A stretch of 64,000 nucleotides of DNA from NCBI GenBank assembly GCA_023666705.1, contig JAMPBO010000003.1, positions 124,001-188,000 on the forward strand. Reading direction: 5' to 3'. Below, piece after piece: positions 35,823-44,619 of this stretch (within the stretch, counting starts at the first letter, position 1; every line of letters begins with the position of its first letter). The notes under the pieces are model-generated. The model saw only the letters and a program-made list of their open reading frames with translations, ran no database searches and had not been told where the DNA came from. This stretch comes from Bacteroides sp. GTDB taxonomy: Bacteria > Bacillota > Clostridia > Lachnospirales > Lachnospiraceae. A program made the position numbers and the translations under genes.

Positions 35823-36722
35823 ATGGAAAAAAGATTGATAAAAGCAAGAGATGGTTATGAATTGGAGCTGCACATATTTGAGGTGGAGCATGCAAAAGCG
35901 GTTGTGCAGATTGTTCATGGTATGGAGGAGCATCAGGAACGGTATGAGCCTTTTGTAAAATTTCTCAACGAGAATCATTTTTCTGTTGTCAGCTCCGATA
36001 TGCGTGGGCATGGCAAAAATGCAAAGGACTTGGGCTTTTTTAAAGATGAAAAGGGATATGTGGAGCTTGTCAAGGACCAAAAGCTGATAACGGCATTTAT
36101 CAAAAAACGGTTTCCGAAGTGCCCTGTTTATATATTTGCCCACTCCATGGGAACCATAACGACCCGTGTTCTTCTGCAGAGGGAGTCAGGGAGTTATGAA
36201 AAGGTGATATTATCAGGATATCCAAATTATCATAAAGGTACTTATTTTGGGATAATTTTAGCGGATGGAATAAAGAGACTCCGTGGGGCAAAGTATAAAT
36301 CCAAGCTGGTTAATTCGTTAAGTATCGGTGCATTTAACAAAAATATTAAAAATCCCAAAACAGATACGGACTGGATTTGTTACAATGAGGATACGGTCAG
36401 GGACTTCATAGACGACCCTTATTGTGGGTTTGGGTTTACCTGTTCCGGCTTCAGCGATTTATTTAATCTTGTAATTATGATGCATAAGAAGGAACTGTAT
36501 CAAAATGTAAATGGTGACCTGCCGCTGTTACTGCTGCGGGGACTGGACGACCCATGTGTTGGTGGAGAAAAGGGTGCAGAGGATTCCCGCAGGGTGTTAT
36601 CTGAAGCCGGCTTTCATAATATGCAGTACATTGATTATCCGGATATGCGGCATGAAATATTGAATGAAGTAGGTAACCGAAAGGTTTATGATGATATCCT
36701 GAAATTTTATGAGGCAACATAG
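35823..36722 (+). CDS. Alpha/beta hydrolase, monoacylglycerol-lipase-like
   Basis: A 299-residue serine hydrolase of the Hydrolase_4 type. It shows VVQIVHGMEEHQERYEPF (oxyanion region), SSDMRGHGKN, nucleophile Ser in FAHSMGT (about 118), catalytic Asp in RGLDDPCVGG (about 240) and His in DMRHEILNE (about 270). GGAGG eight bases upstream supports ATG 35823. A sigma-A promoter lies upstream. It probably acts on monoacylglycerols or lysophospholipids in the cytoplasm; no signal peptide is seen. Confidence 0.9.
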   Translation: MEKRLIKARDGYELELHIFEVEHAKAVVQIVHGMEEHQERYEPFVKFLNENHFSVVSSDMRGHGKNAKDLGFFKDEKGYVELVKDQKLITAFIKKRFPKCPVYIFAHSMGTITTRVLLQRESGSYEKVILSGYPNYHKGTYFGIILADGIKRLRGAKYKSKLVNSLSIGAFNKNIKNPKTDTDWICYNEDTVRDFIDDPYCGFGFTCSGFSDLFNLVIMMHKKELYQNVNGDLPLLLLRGLDDPCVGGEKGAEDSRRVLSEAGFHNMQYIDYPDMRHEILNEVGNRKVYDDILKFYEAT

Positions 36723-36759
36723 AAAAATAAACCGCTTATGGTTATATTTCAAATAACAG

Positions 36760-36787
36760 TTGATTTTATGGAAAAATGAGCTATAAT
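36760..36787 (+). promoter_or_regulatory. Sigma-A-type promoter of the lipoprotein gene
   Basis: TTGATT (36760-36765) and TATAAT (36782-36787) with a 16-base spacer, about 38 bases before the ATG. Confidence 0.65.
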
Positions 36788-36824
36788 ATACCTTTGTAAA
36801 TGCAATTTATAAAGGAGAATAGAG

Positions 36825-37442
36825 ATGATTAAGAAAAATTTATTTCAGAAATTAGCAGTAGTTGCCATGGTTGGCGTAATGTCACTTTCACTTGTTGCAT
36901 GTACGGACGATAAGGGAACAAAGGATGGCGACACTACCGCGTCCGCTGTTGCAAGCGAAAATGATACAGAAGATATACAGGCACCGGATGACAATGATGC
37001 AGAGGGTGATACAGAAGAGGCTGTTGCTACGGAGGCATATACTGAGGAGGACGGTGTTCTCACGATTAAGCATGTAAAGCTTGACATTCCGGAAGGATAT
37101 GCATATTTTCAGGATATGAGCGGAACCGTAACATATAAGACGGATGCATCGGACAAGAGCTTTGCAGTTTATGCACAGGACGATAATACATATGGTGAGC
37201 AGGATATCGTTGACGCATATGTTCAGCAGGTAAAGAATGTTTATGGTGATCAGGTTACAACAGAGACAAAGAGCTACAACGGGCATGAGTACACGGTTAT
37301 GGATATTGACAGTGCTGACGGAAGCTATATAGGAAATGCAGCCGTTTTATGCGAGGGCTCCACTGTAGTATATTTGGAGTTTGTGACGACAACGGATGAT
37401 GAGTCTGATTTTGATACTATTATGAATAGTGTCAGCTTCTAA
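36825..37442 (+). CDS. Lipoprotein of unknown function
   Basis: A 205-residue exported lipoprotein. The signal peptide (MIKKNLFQKLAVVAMVGVMS) ends with a lipobox LSLVAC, lipid-modified Cys at residue 26. A linker rich in Asp, Glu, Thr and Ala (27-75) is followed by a small beta-rich domain (about 76-205) with LDIPEGYAYFQDMSGTVTY and NGHEYTVMDIDSADGSYIG, which resembles PsbP/DUF1795-like lipoprotein domains that read IPxGW at this place. Strong AAAGGAG before ATG. A terminator follows. Its role is unknown. Confidence 0.8.
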   Translation: MIKKNLFQKLAVVAMVGVMSLSLVACTDDKGTKDGDTTASAVASENDTEDIQAPDDNDAEGDTEEAVATEAYTEEDGVLTIKHVKLDIPEGYAYFQDMSGTVTYKTDASDKSFAVYAQDDNTYGEQDIVDAYVQQVKNVYGDQVTTETKSYNGHEYTVMDIDSADGSYIGNAAVLCEGSTVVYLEFVTTTDDESDFDTIMNSVSF

Positions 37443-37485
37443 TAATGTTAAGTGAAGCAAAACAGAACACTTGAAATGATTTCAA

Positions 37486-37540
37486 AAAGGAGCTGTTGCA
37501 TTAAGGAATTTTCCTGGCGCGACAGCCCCTTTCATATTTT
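37486..37540 (+). terminator. Intrinsic terminator
   Basis: AAAGGAGCTGTTGC pairs with GCGACAGCCCCTTT (one mismatch and one wobble) around a loop of about 20 bases, followed by CATATTTTTATTT. It separates the lipoprotein gene from nth, whose ribosome binding site lies just downstream. Confidence 0.7.
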
Positions 37541-37554
37541 TATTTGGAGGACAA

Positions 37555-38223
37555 ATGACAAAAAAGCAGAGAACCTTAGAGATTATCGACAGACTGAAAA
37601 AAGAATATCCGACTGCTGACTGTACATTAGAATATGATGAAGCATGGAAGCTGTTGGTTGAGGTAAGGCTTGCAGCACAATGTACGGACGCAAGGGTAAA
37701 TGTTGTTGTTAAGGAATTGTATACAAAATATCCTACGGTTGAGGCTCTTGCAGCGGCAGAGGTTGATGACATAGAGGCTGTTGTGAGACCGTGCGGGCTT
37801 GGAAAAAGCAAGGCAAGGGATATCAGTGCCTGCATGAAGCTGTTGCATGACAAGTATCATGACCGTGTGCCTGATGATTTTGACGAGCTGTTAAAGCTGC
37901 CGGGAGTAGGCAGAAAAAGTGCAAATCTCATTATGGGGGATGTATTTGGCAAGCCTGCCATCGTAACGGACACCCATTGTATCAGAATTTGCAACAGGCT
38001 CGGACTTGTAAATAACATAAAGGAACCCAAAAAGGTCGAGATGGAGCTTTGGAAGCTTGTGCCTCCCGATGAGGGCAGTGATTTCTGCCACAGACTGGTA
38101 TATCACGGAAGGGCAGTCTGTACTGCAAGAACAAAGCCCTATTGTGACAAATGCTGTCTGTATGATATCTGTAAGAGAAATGGCGTATCGTGTATGAAAT
38201 ATAACCGAACAGGGAATAGTTAA
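37555..38223 (+). CDS. nth: Endonuclease III
   Basis: A 222-residue DNA glycosylase/AP lyase for oxidised pyrimidines in base excision repair. It has the helix-hairpin-helix LPGVGRKSANLIMG with the catalytic Lys (about residue 121), the catalytic Asp in IVTDTHCIRICNRLG (about 139), and a C-terminal 4Fe-4S loop with four Cys (CTARTKPYCDKCCLYDIC). The first spacing is one residue longer than in Escherichia coli Nth, which is within what the family allows. GGAGG lies before the ATG. A 31-base gap leads into the polyamine operon. Confidence 0.95.
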   Translation: MTKKQRTLEIIDRLKKEYPTADCTLEYDEAWKLLVEVRLAAQCTDARVNVVVKELYTKYPTVEALAAAEVDDIEAVVRPCGLGKSKARDISACMKLLHDKYHDRVPDDFDELLKLPGVGRKSANLIMGDVFGKPAIVTDTHCIRICNRLGLVNNIKEPKKVEMELWKLVPPDEGSDFCHRLVYHGRAVCTARTKPYCDKCCLYDICKRNGVSCMKYNRTGNS

Positions 38224-38254
38224 TTATATTTATATTCCGGGGAGAGGTACGCTG

Positions 38255-38995
38255 ATGAAAATCAGAATGTCGATAGATCATGCAGAGGATGAAAAAATAA
38301 TTAAGCGGGTAATGGAACAGTACCATTTTGATAAAGAGTCAGAAAAGGTTATCCGTAAAGTATATGAAAAAATGCTGCGTTTAATCAGTCCGTATGCCGT
38401 ATATAGAATGAATCAGAGGGATACGGGATTAAAAATCGTTGACGACAGACAGTCAGCAATTGTTGCGATGACCTTGGGCTGTGGAATAGACAGCATGGAG
38501 GAGCAGCTTACACGCGAGGGAAAGCATGAGGAGACATACATTTTACAGTGTCTTGCAGGGGAACTGCTTCTTAATATGTACAGGGATTTTAATAAGTCCT
38601 ATGCCAGATTTCACCGCAGATATGTGGAACGGTATGTTTTTATTGGTGATGAAATTCCAGTGACGGTAATTCCCACACTGCTTGAGGAACTGAAAAAAAC
38701 AAAGCCCATGACGGCTGTGGCGGCAGACACGGAGGCATCTGAGGAGTTATCCGCTTTTGATGATGAGGCACTTGTGTCGGCTGCTCCAAAGGAGGAAATA
38801 ATGGCTGACGGACACGGAGGGCTTTTCCCATCAAAGAGCGTAATTTTTTATGCCATTCTTACGGAAAATCCAAATCAGGTGTGCGGGGGAATATGTAATC
38901 TGTGTCAAAATACCATATGTGAGAACAGAATAAAGGACAAACATTTACAATTAGAGCATTGCATGTTATATTGTCGTAAAAAGGATAAAATATGA
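38255..38995 (+). CDS. Unknown protein with cysteine-rich C-terminus, polyamine operon
   Basis: A 246-residue soluble protein. The N-terminal half (1-150) has AIVAMTLGCGIDSMEEQL and ILQCLAGELLLNMYRDFNK, which recall the activation domain of cobalamin-dependent methionine synthase (a weak resemblance). The C-terminus has VCGGICNLCQNTICENR and HCMLYC, six Cys and a His that could bind a metal or Fe-S cluster. The gene overlaps aguA by four bases (ATGA), so it is part of the polyamine operon. It is not one of the known polyamine enzymes; I cannot assign a role. Confidence 0.7.
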   Translation: MKIRMSIDHAEDEKIIKRVMEQYHFDKESEKVIRKVYEKMLRLISPYAVYRMNQRDTGLKIVDDRQSAIVAMTLGCGIDSMEEQLTREGKHEETYILQCLAGELLLNMYRDFNKSYARFHRRYVERYVFIGDEIPVTVIPTLLEELKKTKPMTAVAADTEASEELSAFDDEALVSAAPKEEIMADGHGGLFPSKSVIFYAILTENPNQVCGGICNLCQNTICENRIKDKHLQLEHCMLYCRKKDKI

Positions 38996-40089
38996 AAATA
39001 CTACATTCAACCCCAACAAAAGACGGTTTTTTTATGCCTGCGGAGTATGAACCTCACACAGGCTGTTTTATGATATGGCCTGAACGGGCGGATTCATGGC
39101 AGTACGGTGCGGTTTATGCAAGAAATGCATTTGCCGATGTGGCACATGCCATAGCAGCTTCGGAGCAGGTTACGGTGTTCACCAGCTTTGAGGGTTACGA
39201 TACGGCAAGAAAAATGCTTGCGGACCATATACGTGTCGTGGAAATGTCCTCAGACGATTCATGGGCACGGGATGTGATGCCCACTTTTGTGAAAAACAGC
39301 AACGGAGAAATCCGTGGGATTGACTGGGGCTTTAACGCATGGGGCGGTCTTTATGACGGACTGTATTTTCCGTGGGATAAGGATAACCGTATGGCAAGAA
39401 AGGTCTGTGATTTGATTGATGTGGATGTGTATGACAAGCGGAACTTTATCATGGAGGGTGGTGCATTTCATGTTGACGGAAGGGGTACGGCAATCGTGAC
39501 GGAAGCCTGTCTGTTAAGCAGGGGACGCAACCCTGATATGACAAAGCAGGATATAGAGTGTGAACTAAAAGAAATGCTGGGAGTAACCCATGTGATATGG
39601 CTGCCCTGTGGCATATATCAGGATGAAACAAATGAGCATGTGGACAATATTTGTGCATTTGCCGCACCGGGGCATGTCATTCTCGCATGGACGGATGATA
39701 CAAATGACCCACAGCATGAGATGTCAAAACGGTGCCTTGAGGTACTTCAGCAGGAGACCGATGCTGCTGGAAACAAAATTAAGGTGACAAAGCTTCCGAT
39801 GCCAAAGCCAATCTATGTGACGGACGAGGAGGCGGAAGGTCTTATTGATTTTGACGGGGAGCCTACAAGGCGGGCAGGAGACAGATTGGCGGCATCTTAT
39901 GTAAACTTCTACATAGCAAACAAAGCGGTAATTATGCCCCGCTTTAACGATGAAAACGACGATAAGGCAGCAGACATTTTAAGAGATATATTTAAGGACA
40001 GGAAGATTATTCAGATTGATGCGGGAAATATCCTGATAGGGGGAGGCAATATTCACTGCATTACCCAACAGATACCGGGAGGAAGATAA
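38992..40089 (+). CDS. aguA: Agmatine deiminase
   Basis: A 365-residue enzyme that hydrolyses agmatine to N-carbamoylputrescine and ammonia. Visible signatures of the guanidino-modifying fold are MIWPERADSW, SSDDSWARDVMPTF, EGGAFHVDGRGTAIV, GIYQDETNEHVDN (catalytic His-Asp region) and the nucleophile C356 in GGGNIHCITQQIPGG. Length matches the family. Start ATG 38992 overlaps the stop of the preceding gene. It works with AguB, whose gene begins one base after its stop, to make putrescine from the agmatine produced by SpeA downstream. Confidence 0.96.
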   Translation: MKILHSTPTKDGFFMPAEYEPHTGCFMIWPERADSWQYGAVYARNAFADVAHAIAASEQVTVFTSFEGYDTARKMLADHIRVVEMSSDDSWARDVMPTFVKNSNGEIRGIDWGFNAWGGLYDGLYFPWDKDNRMARKVCDLIDVDVYDKRNFIMEGGAFHVDGRGTAIVTEACLLSRGRNPDMTKQDIECELKEMLGVTHVIWLPCGIYQDETNEHVDNICAFAAPGHVILAWTDDTNDPQHEMSKRCLEVLQQETDAAGNKIKVTKLPMPKPIYVTDEEAEGLIDFDGEPTRRAGDRLAASYVNFYIANKAVIMPRFNDENDDKAADILRDIFKDRKIIQIDAGNILIGGGNIHCITQQIPGGR

Positions 40090-40090
40090 T

Positions 40091-40966
40091 ATGAGGAAGG
40101 TTACTGTGGCAGCAGTACAAATGCGGATGGAGCGTGATGCATCGCAAAATCTTTGTAAGGCGGAGCAGATGGTCAGGGATGCGGCGGCAGGAGGTGCAAA
40201 TATTGTCCTGTTGCCTGAGCTGTTTGAGCATTTATATTTTTGTCAGGAGAGAAAATATGAAAGCTATGCACTGGCATGTACAGTATCTGAAAGTAAGGCG
40301 GTCCGGGTTATGTCAGGGCTTGCAAGGGAGCTTCAGGTTGTTATTCCCGTAAGCTTTTATGAAAAGGACAAAAATTGTTTATATAATTCCGTGGCAATGA
40401 TAGATGCTGACGGAAGTATACTTGGTGTATACCGGAAAACCCATATACCGGATGACCATTTTTATCAGGAAAAATTTTATTTTTCGCCGGGAAACACGGG
40501 CTTTCAGGTCTGGGATACCGTATATGGAAAAATTGGAGTAGGAATTTGCTGGGATCAATGGTTTCCTGAGGCTGCCAGATGCATGGCATTAGATGGGGCG
40601 GAGCTTATTCTTTATCCGACAGCCATCGGCGAGGAACCGATACTTGGCTGTGACAGTATGCCCCATTGGAGAAGATGTATGCAGGGACACAGTGCTGCCA
40701 ATATTATACCTGTCGTTGCCGCAAACAGGGTAGGAACCGAGGAGGTTATTCCGTGTGCAGAAAATGCAAACCAGAAATCCTCCCTTAACTTTTATGGTTC
40801 CTCCTTTATCACGGATGATACGGGTGAGGTGCAAAAAAGTGCATCGGGACAAGCGGAGGAAATTATTCTTCAGGAGCTTGACCTTGATAAAGCGGCGGAA
40901 AACAGGCTGGGCTGGGGTTTGTTCCGGGACAGAAGACCGGAATGTTATGGGTCAATTGTAAAATGA
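40091..40966 (+). CDS. aguB: N-carbamoylputrescine amidase
   Basis: A 291-residue nitrilase-superfamily enzyme converting N-carbamoylputrescine to putrescine, CO2 and ammonia. The catalytic triad is E43 in LLPELFEHLYF, Lys in YRKTHIPDDHFYQEKF and Cys in GVGICWDQWFPEAARCMAL. The residues after the Cys (WDQWFPE) distinguish AguB from other nitrilases. ATG follows the aguA stop by one base, with a ribosome binding site inside aguA. Length and motifs are complete. Confidence 0.96.
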   Translation: MRKVTVAAVQMRMERDASQNLCKAEQMVRDAAAGGANIVLLPELFEHLYFCQERKYESYALACTVSESKAVRVMSGLARELQVVIPVSFYEKDKNCLYNSVAMIDADGSILGVYRKTHIPDDHFYQEKFYFSPGNTGFQVWDTVYGKIGVGICWDQWFPEAARCMALDGAELILYPTAIGEEPILGCDSMPHWRRCMQGHSAANIIPVVAANRVGTEEVIPCAENANQKSSLNFYGSSFITDDTGEVQKSASGQAEEIILQELDLDKAAENRLGWGLFRDRRPECYGSIVK

Positions 40967-41002
40967 AATATAAAATATTAATACATAAACAGGAGAAAAG
41001 CA

Positions 41003-42463
41003 TTGGATAATTGTTCACTTAGTCAGGAGTCACTGCCAATTTTTGAGGCACTGGAAAAGCAAGCCTTAGACAGGCTTGTTCATTTTGATGTGCCTGGTCA
41101 CAAGGGCGGACGCGGAAATAAGGATTTAAAAAAATATCTGGGAGAGACATGCGTAAAGCTTGATGTAAATTCCATGAAGCCCCTTGACAATTTATGTCAT
41201 CCGTCATCCGTCATCAGGGACGCACAGATTTTGACCGCACAGCTTTTTGGGGCGGATGAGGCATTTTTTATTGCCAATGGTACTACGGCAGCTGTTCAGG
41301 CGATGATTATGTCAACCTGTAAGGCGGGAGACAAGATTATTATGCCAAGAAATGTCCATAGGTCGGCAATCAATGCACTTGTCATTAATGGGGCGGTTCC
41401 CGTCTATGTAAATCCGGGAATAGACAAGCGGCTCGGTATACCGCTTGGAATGTCCTTTCAGGATATAAAAAGGGCGATAGAGGAAAATCCTGATGCGAAG
41501 GCAGTTATGGTAAACAATCCTACCTATTATGGTATATGCTCTGATTTAAAACGAATTGTGGAGCTTGCACACGAGTATGGCATGCTCGTGCTTGCGGACG
41601 AGGCACATGGAACACATTTTTATTTTGGAGAGGATTTGCCTGTGTCCGCCATGGAGGCAGGTGCGGATATGTCATCTGTCAGTATGCACAAGACAGGCGG
41701 TTCCCTTACCCAAAGCTCCGTGCTGCTTACAAAAAATACGGTAAACCCTGATTATGTAAGACAGGTTATCAATCTGACACAGACAACAAGTGCCTCCTAT
41801 CTGCTTTTGTCATCCCTTGACATTGCAAGGAGAAACCTTTATAGAAACGGCAAGGATATCTATGCAAAGGCAAAGGAGCTTGCCACCTATGCCAGAGGTG
41901 AGATAAACCAGATAGGCGGTTATTATGCGTTTGGCAGGGAGCTTGTGAATAATGACGATATATTTGACTTTGATCCGATTAAGCTTTCCATACATACGAA
42001 GGACATCGGACTTGCAGGCATAGAGGTTTACGACCTGCTCCGGGACGAGTATGGAATACAGATTGAGTTTGGTGATATAGGAAATATACTTGCCATTGTG
42101 TCAGGTGGGGAAAGACGTATCGAGATAGAGCGGCTCATAGCGGCACTTTCGGAAATAAAACGTAATTTCAGACAAAGCACAAAGGGAATGTTTGACCACG
42201 AGTACATTAATCCACAGGTTATCATGCCGCCGCAAAAGGCATTTTACGCCAACACGGAAGCGGTAAGGCTGGAGGAAAGCGAGAATAGAATTTGTAGTGA
42301 GTTCGTAATGTGCTACCCACCGGGGATTCCGATTCTTGCACCGGGTGAGCGGGTGACGAAGGACATATTAAGCTATACCTTTTACGCAAAGGAAAAGGGA
42401 TGTATGATGCTTGGAACAGAGGATATGAGCATGGAGTACCTGAATGTGGTTGTGGAAGACTAG
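41003..42463 (+). CDS. speA: Arginine decarboxylase, PLP fold type I
   Basis: A 486-residue Orn/Lys/Arg decarboxylase of the short Gram-positive SpeA group. The PLP-binding Lys is in SVSMHKTGGSLTQSS (about residue 231), DEAHGTHF holds the cofactor Asp and His (about 200), FDVPGHKGGRG lies near the N-terminus and CYPPGIPILAPGE near the C-terminus. Start is TTG 41003, with AGGAG seven bases upstream. It converts arginine to agmatine, the substrate of AguA encoded just upstream, so arginine to putrescine is complete in this operon. Lysine as substrate cannot be ruled out from sequence alone. Confidence 0.92.
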   Translation: MDNCSLSQESLPIFEALEKQALDRLVHFDVPGHKGGRGNKDLKKYLGETCVKLDVNSMKPLDNLCHPSSVIRDAQILTAQLFGADEAFFIANGTTAAVQAMIMSTCKAGDKIIMPRNVHRSAINALVINGAVPVYVNPGIDKRLGIPLGMSFQDIKRAIEENPDAKAVMVNNPTYYGICSDLKRIVELAHEYGMLVLADEAHGTHFYFGEDLPVSAMEAGADMSSVSMHKTGGSLTQSSVLLTKNTVNPDYVRQVINLTQTTSASYLLLSSLDIARRNLYRNGKDIYAKAKELATYARGEINQIGGYYAFGRELVNNDDIFDFDPIKLSIHTKDIGLAGIEVYDLLRDEYGIQIEFGDIGNILAIVSGGERRIEIERLIAALSEIKRNFRQSTKGMFDHEYINPQVIMPPQKAFYANTEAVRLEESENRICSEFVMCYPPGIPILAPGERVTKDILSYTFYAKEKGCMMLGTEDMSMEYLNVVVED

Positions 42464-42510
42464 AAGGTTGAAAAATGGGCTGGTGTTCATTAGAAGGGCA
42501 GGGTGAAATT

Positions 42511-43359
42511 ATGGATTTATGGTATACGGATAACCATACAGACAACGTAAGGTTTTCCATGAAGGTTGAAAAACAGCTTTATTCAGAGGAAAGCTATTAT
42601 CAGAAAATAGAGATTTTAAAGACAAAGGATTACGGAAAGGTGCTTGTCCTTGACGGGGAATTATTTACGACTGAGCGGGATGAGTTTGTTTATCACGAGA
42701 TGGTTGTACATGTTCCGATGGCTGTGCACCCTGACATCAAAACCGTGCTTGTAATCGGAGGCGGAGACGGGGGAACCGTGCGGGAGCTAACAAAGTATGA
42801 CGGCATAGAGACGATAGATTTGGTGGAGCTGGATGAAAAGCTTGTGGAGGCAAGCAGGAAATACCTTCCTGAGCTTTCTGCCAAGCTGGATGACCCAAGA
42901 GTATCCATATATTTTGAGGAGGGGATACGGTTTGCCAGAATGGTTCGGGATAAATATGACCTTATCATTGTGGATTGTGCTGACCCATATGGACCTGCGG
43001 AGGGACTTTTTACCAAGGAATTTTATGGTGTATGCTGGAACTCCCTCAAGGAGGATGGAATCCTGATTAATCAGCATGAAAGTCCGTTTTACCGCCAGCA
43101 TGCAAAAAGTGTACAGCTTGCCCACCGAAACATACAGTCAGCCTTTGAGTGCAGTATGATTTACCAGTGCCATATACCGTCTTATCCGTCGGGACACTGG
43201 CTGTTCGGATTTGCCTCAAAAAAATATCATCCCATTGATGATATGGATAAAGATGAATGGGAAAAGCAGAACATCAAGACAAAATATTACAATACCGACT
43301 TACATAAAGGAGCATTTTACCTGCCTACCTATGTAAAGGATTTGCTTGGACTGAAGTAG
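42511..43359 (+). CDS. speE: Spermidine synthase-like aminopropyltransferase
   Basis: A 282-residue enzyme of the polyamine synthase family. It has the N-terminal strands LWYTDNHTDNVRFSMKV, TTERDEFVYHEMVVHVP, the nucleotide-binding GGGDGGTVRE (about 82-91), VELDEKLVE and the catalytic region VDCADPYGPAEGLFTKEF. AGGGTG lies seven bases before ATG 42511; an in-frame ATG at 42475 is less likely because the N-terminus of the family begins at the later Met. Aminopropyltransferases need decarboxylated AdoMet, but no speD gene is in the window. It belongs to the polyamine operon. Confidence 0.93.
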   Translation: MDLWYTDNHTDNVRFSMKVEKQLYSEESYYQKIEILKTKDYGKVLVLDGELFTTERDEFVYHEMVVHVPMAVHPDIKTVLVIGGGDGGTVRELTKYDGIETIDLVELDEKLVEASRKYLPELSAKLDDPRVSIYFEEGIRFARMVRDKYDLIIVDCADPYGPAEGLFTKEFYGVCWNSLKEDGILINQHESPFYRQHAKSVQLAHRNIQSAFECSMIYQCHIPSYPSGHWLFGFASKKYHPIDDMDKDEWEKQNIKTKYYNTDLHKGAFYLPTYVKDLLGLK

Positions 43360-43401
43360 GAATTGTGGTGTGAAGGATAAAATGGAAAGGATAGGGAAAA
43401 T

Positions 43402-44604
43402 ATGGGTAGAGCATTAATAATCGGTGCAGGCGGAGTTGCAGGTGTGGTAGTCCACAAGTGCTGTCAAAATAGCAGTGTGTTTGAGGAAATCTGTATCGCA
43501 AGCAGAACCAAGTCAAAGTGTGATGCATTGAAGGAAAAGCTTCAGGCGGGCACTTCGACAAAAATAACGACGGCGGAGGTTGACGCAAATGATGTAGGGC
43601 AGCTGATTAGTCTCATTGGCTCGTATCAGCCTGATATCGTAATGAACATTGCACTTCCGTATCAGGATTTGACCATTATGGATGCATGTCTTGCCACGAA
43701 AACACATTATCTGGATACTGCAAACTATGAGCCTGAGGACACGGCAAAGTTTGAGTACAGCTGGCAGTGGGCATATAAAGAGCGGTTTGAGGAAGCAGGC
43801 ATCATGGCACTTTTGGGATGCGGCTTTGACCCTGGTGTGACAGGGGTTTTTTCAGCATATGCGGCAAAGCATTATTTTGATGAGATAAGCGAGATAGACA
43901 TATTGGACTGTAATGGTGGGGACCACGGATATCCGTTTGCAACAAACTTTAATCCTGAAATCAATATCCGGGAGGTAAGTGCAAAGGGAAGCTATTGGGA
44001 AAACGGTAAATGGGTGGAAACCGAGCCGATGGAGATAAAGAGAGAGTATGTGTTTGATGAAGTAGGCAAGAAGGATATGTACCTGCTTCACCACGAGGAG
44101 CTTGAGTCGCTTGGGATTCACATAAAGGGAATTCAGAGAATCCGCTTTTTTATGACCTTTGGGCAAAGCTACCTGACCCATCTTAAGTGCCTTGAAAATG
44201 TGGGAATGACCTCAATTGAGCCAATCATGTATGAGGGAAAGGAAATTGTTCCATTGCAGTTTCTTAAGGCTGTGCTCCCTGACCCTGCTTCATTGGGACC
44301 AAGAACAGTAGGCAAGACAAATATAGGCTGTATCTTTAAGGGAACCAAGGATGGTGAGGAAAAGCACTATTATGTTTATAATGTATGTGACCATCAGGCA
44401 TGTTACAAGGAGGTAGGCTCACAGGCAATCTCTTATACAACAGGAGTTCCTTCGATGATAGGAGCCATGCTTGTGATGAATAAAACATGGTTTAAGCCGG
44501 GGGTATACAATGTTGAGGAATTTGACCCTGACCCATTTATGGATGCGTTAAATAAGTGGGGGTTGCCATGGAAAGAAAACTTTGACCCTGTAATGGTTGA
44601 ATAG
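43402..44604 (+). CDS. Carboxynorspermidine/carboxyspermidine dehydrogenase
   Basis: A 400-residue saccharopine-dehydrogenase-family enzyme. The Rossmann motif is ALIIGAGGVAGVVVHKC (4-20), followed by ALPYQDLTIMDACL, HYLDTANYEP, GCGFDPGVTGVFSAY and DILDCNGGDHGYPFATNF, the last of which is characteristic of the carboxynorspermidine synthases. It condenses putrescine (or diaminopropane) with aspartate semialdehyde, using NADPH, to carboxyspermidine (or carboxynorspermidine). The partner decarboxylase NspC is encoded at 47129. ATG lies 42 bases after speE with AAAGGATAGGG before it. Confidence 0.92.
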   Translation: MGRALIIGAGGVAGVVVHKCCQNSSVFEEICIASRTKSKCDALKEKLQAGTSTKITTAEVDANDVGQLISLIGSYQPDIVMNIALPYQDLTIMDACLATKTHYLDTANYEPEDTAKFEYSWQWAYKERFEEAGIMALLGCGFDPGVTGVFSAYAAKHYFDEISEIDILDCNGGDHGYPFATNFNPEINIREVSAKGSYWENGKWVETEPMEIKREYVFDEVGKKDMYLLHHEELESLGIHIKGIQRIRFFMTFGQSYLTHLKCLENVGMTSIEPIMYEGKEIVPLQFLKAVLPDPASLGPRTVGKTNIGCIFKGTKDGEEKHYYVYNVCDHQACYKEVGSQAISYTTGVPSMIGAMLVMNKTWFKPGVYNVEEFDPDPFMDALNKWGLPWKENFDPVMVE

Positions 44605-44619
44605 GAAGGACTTGATAAA

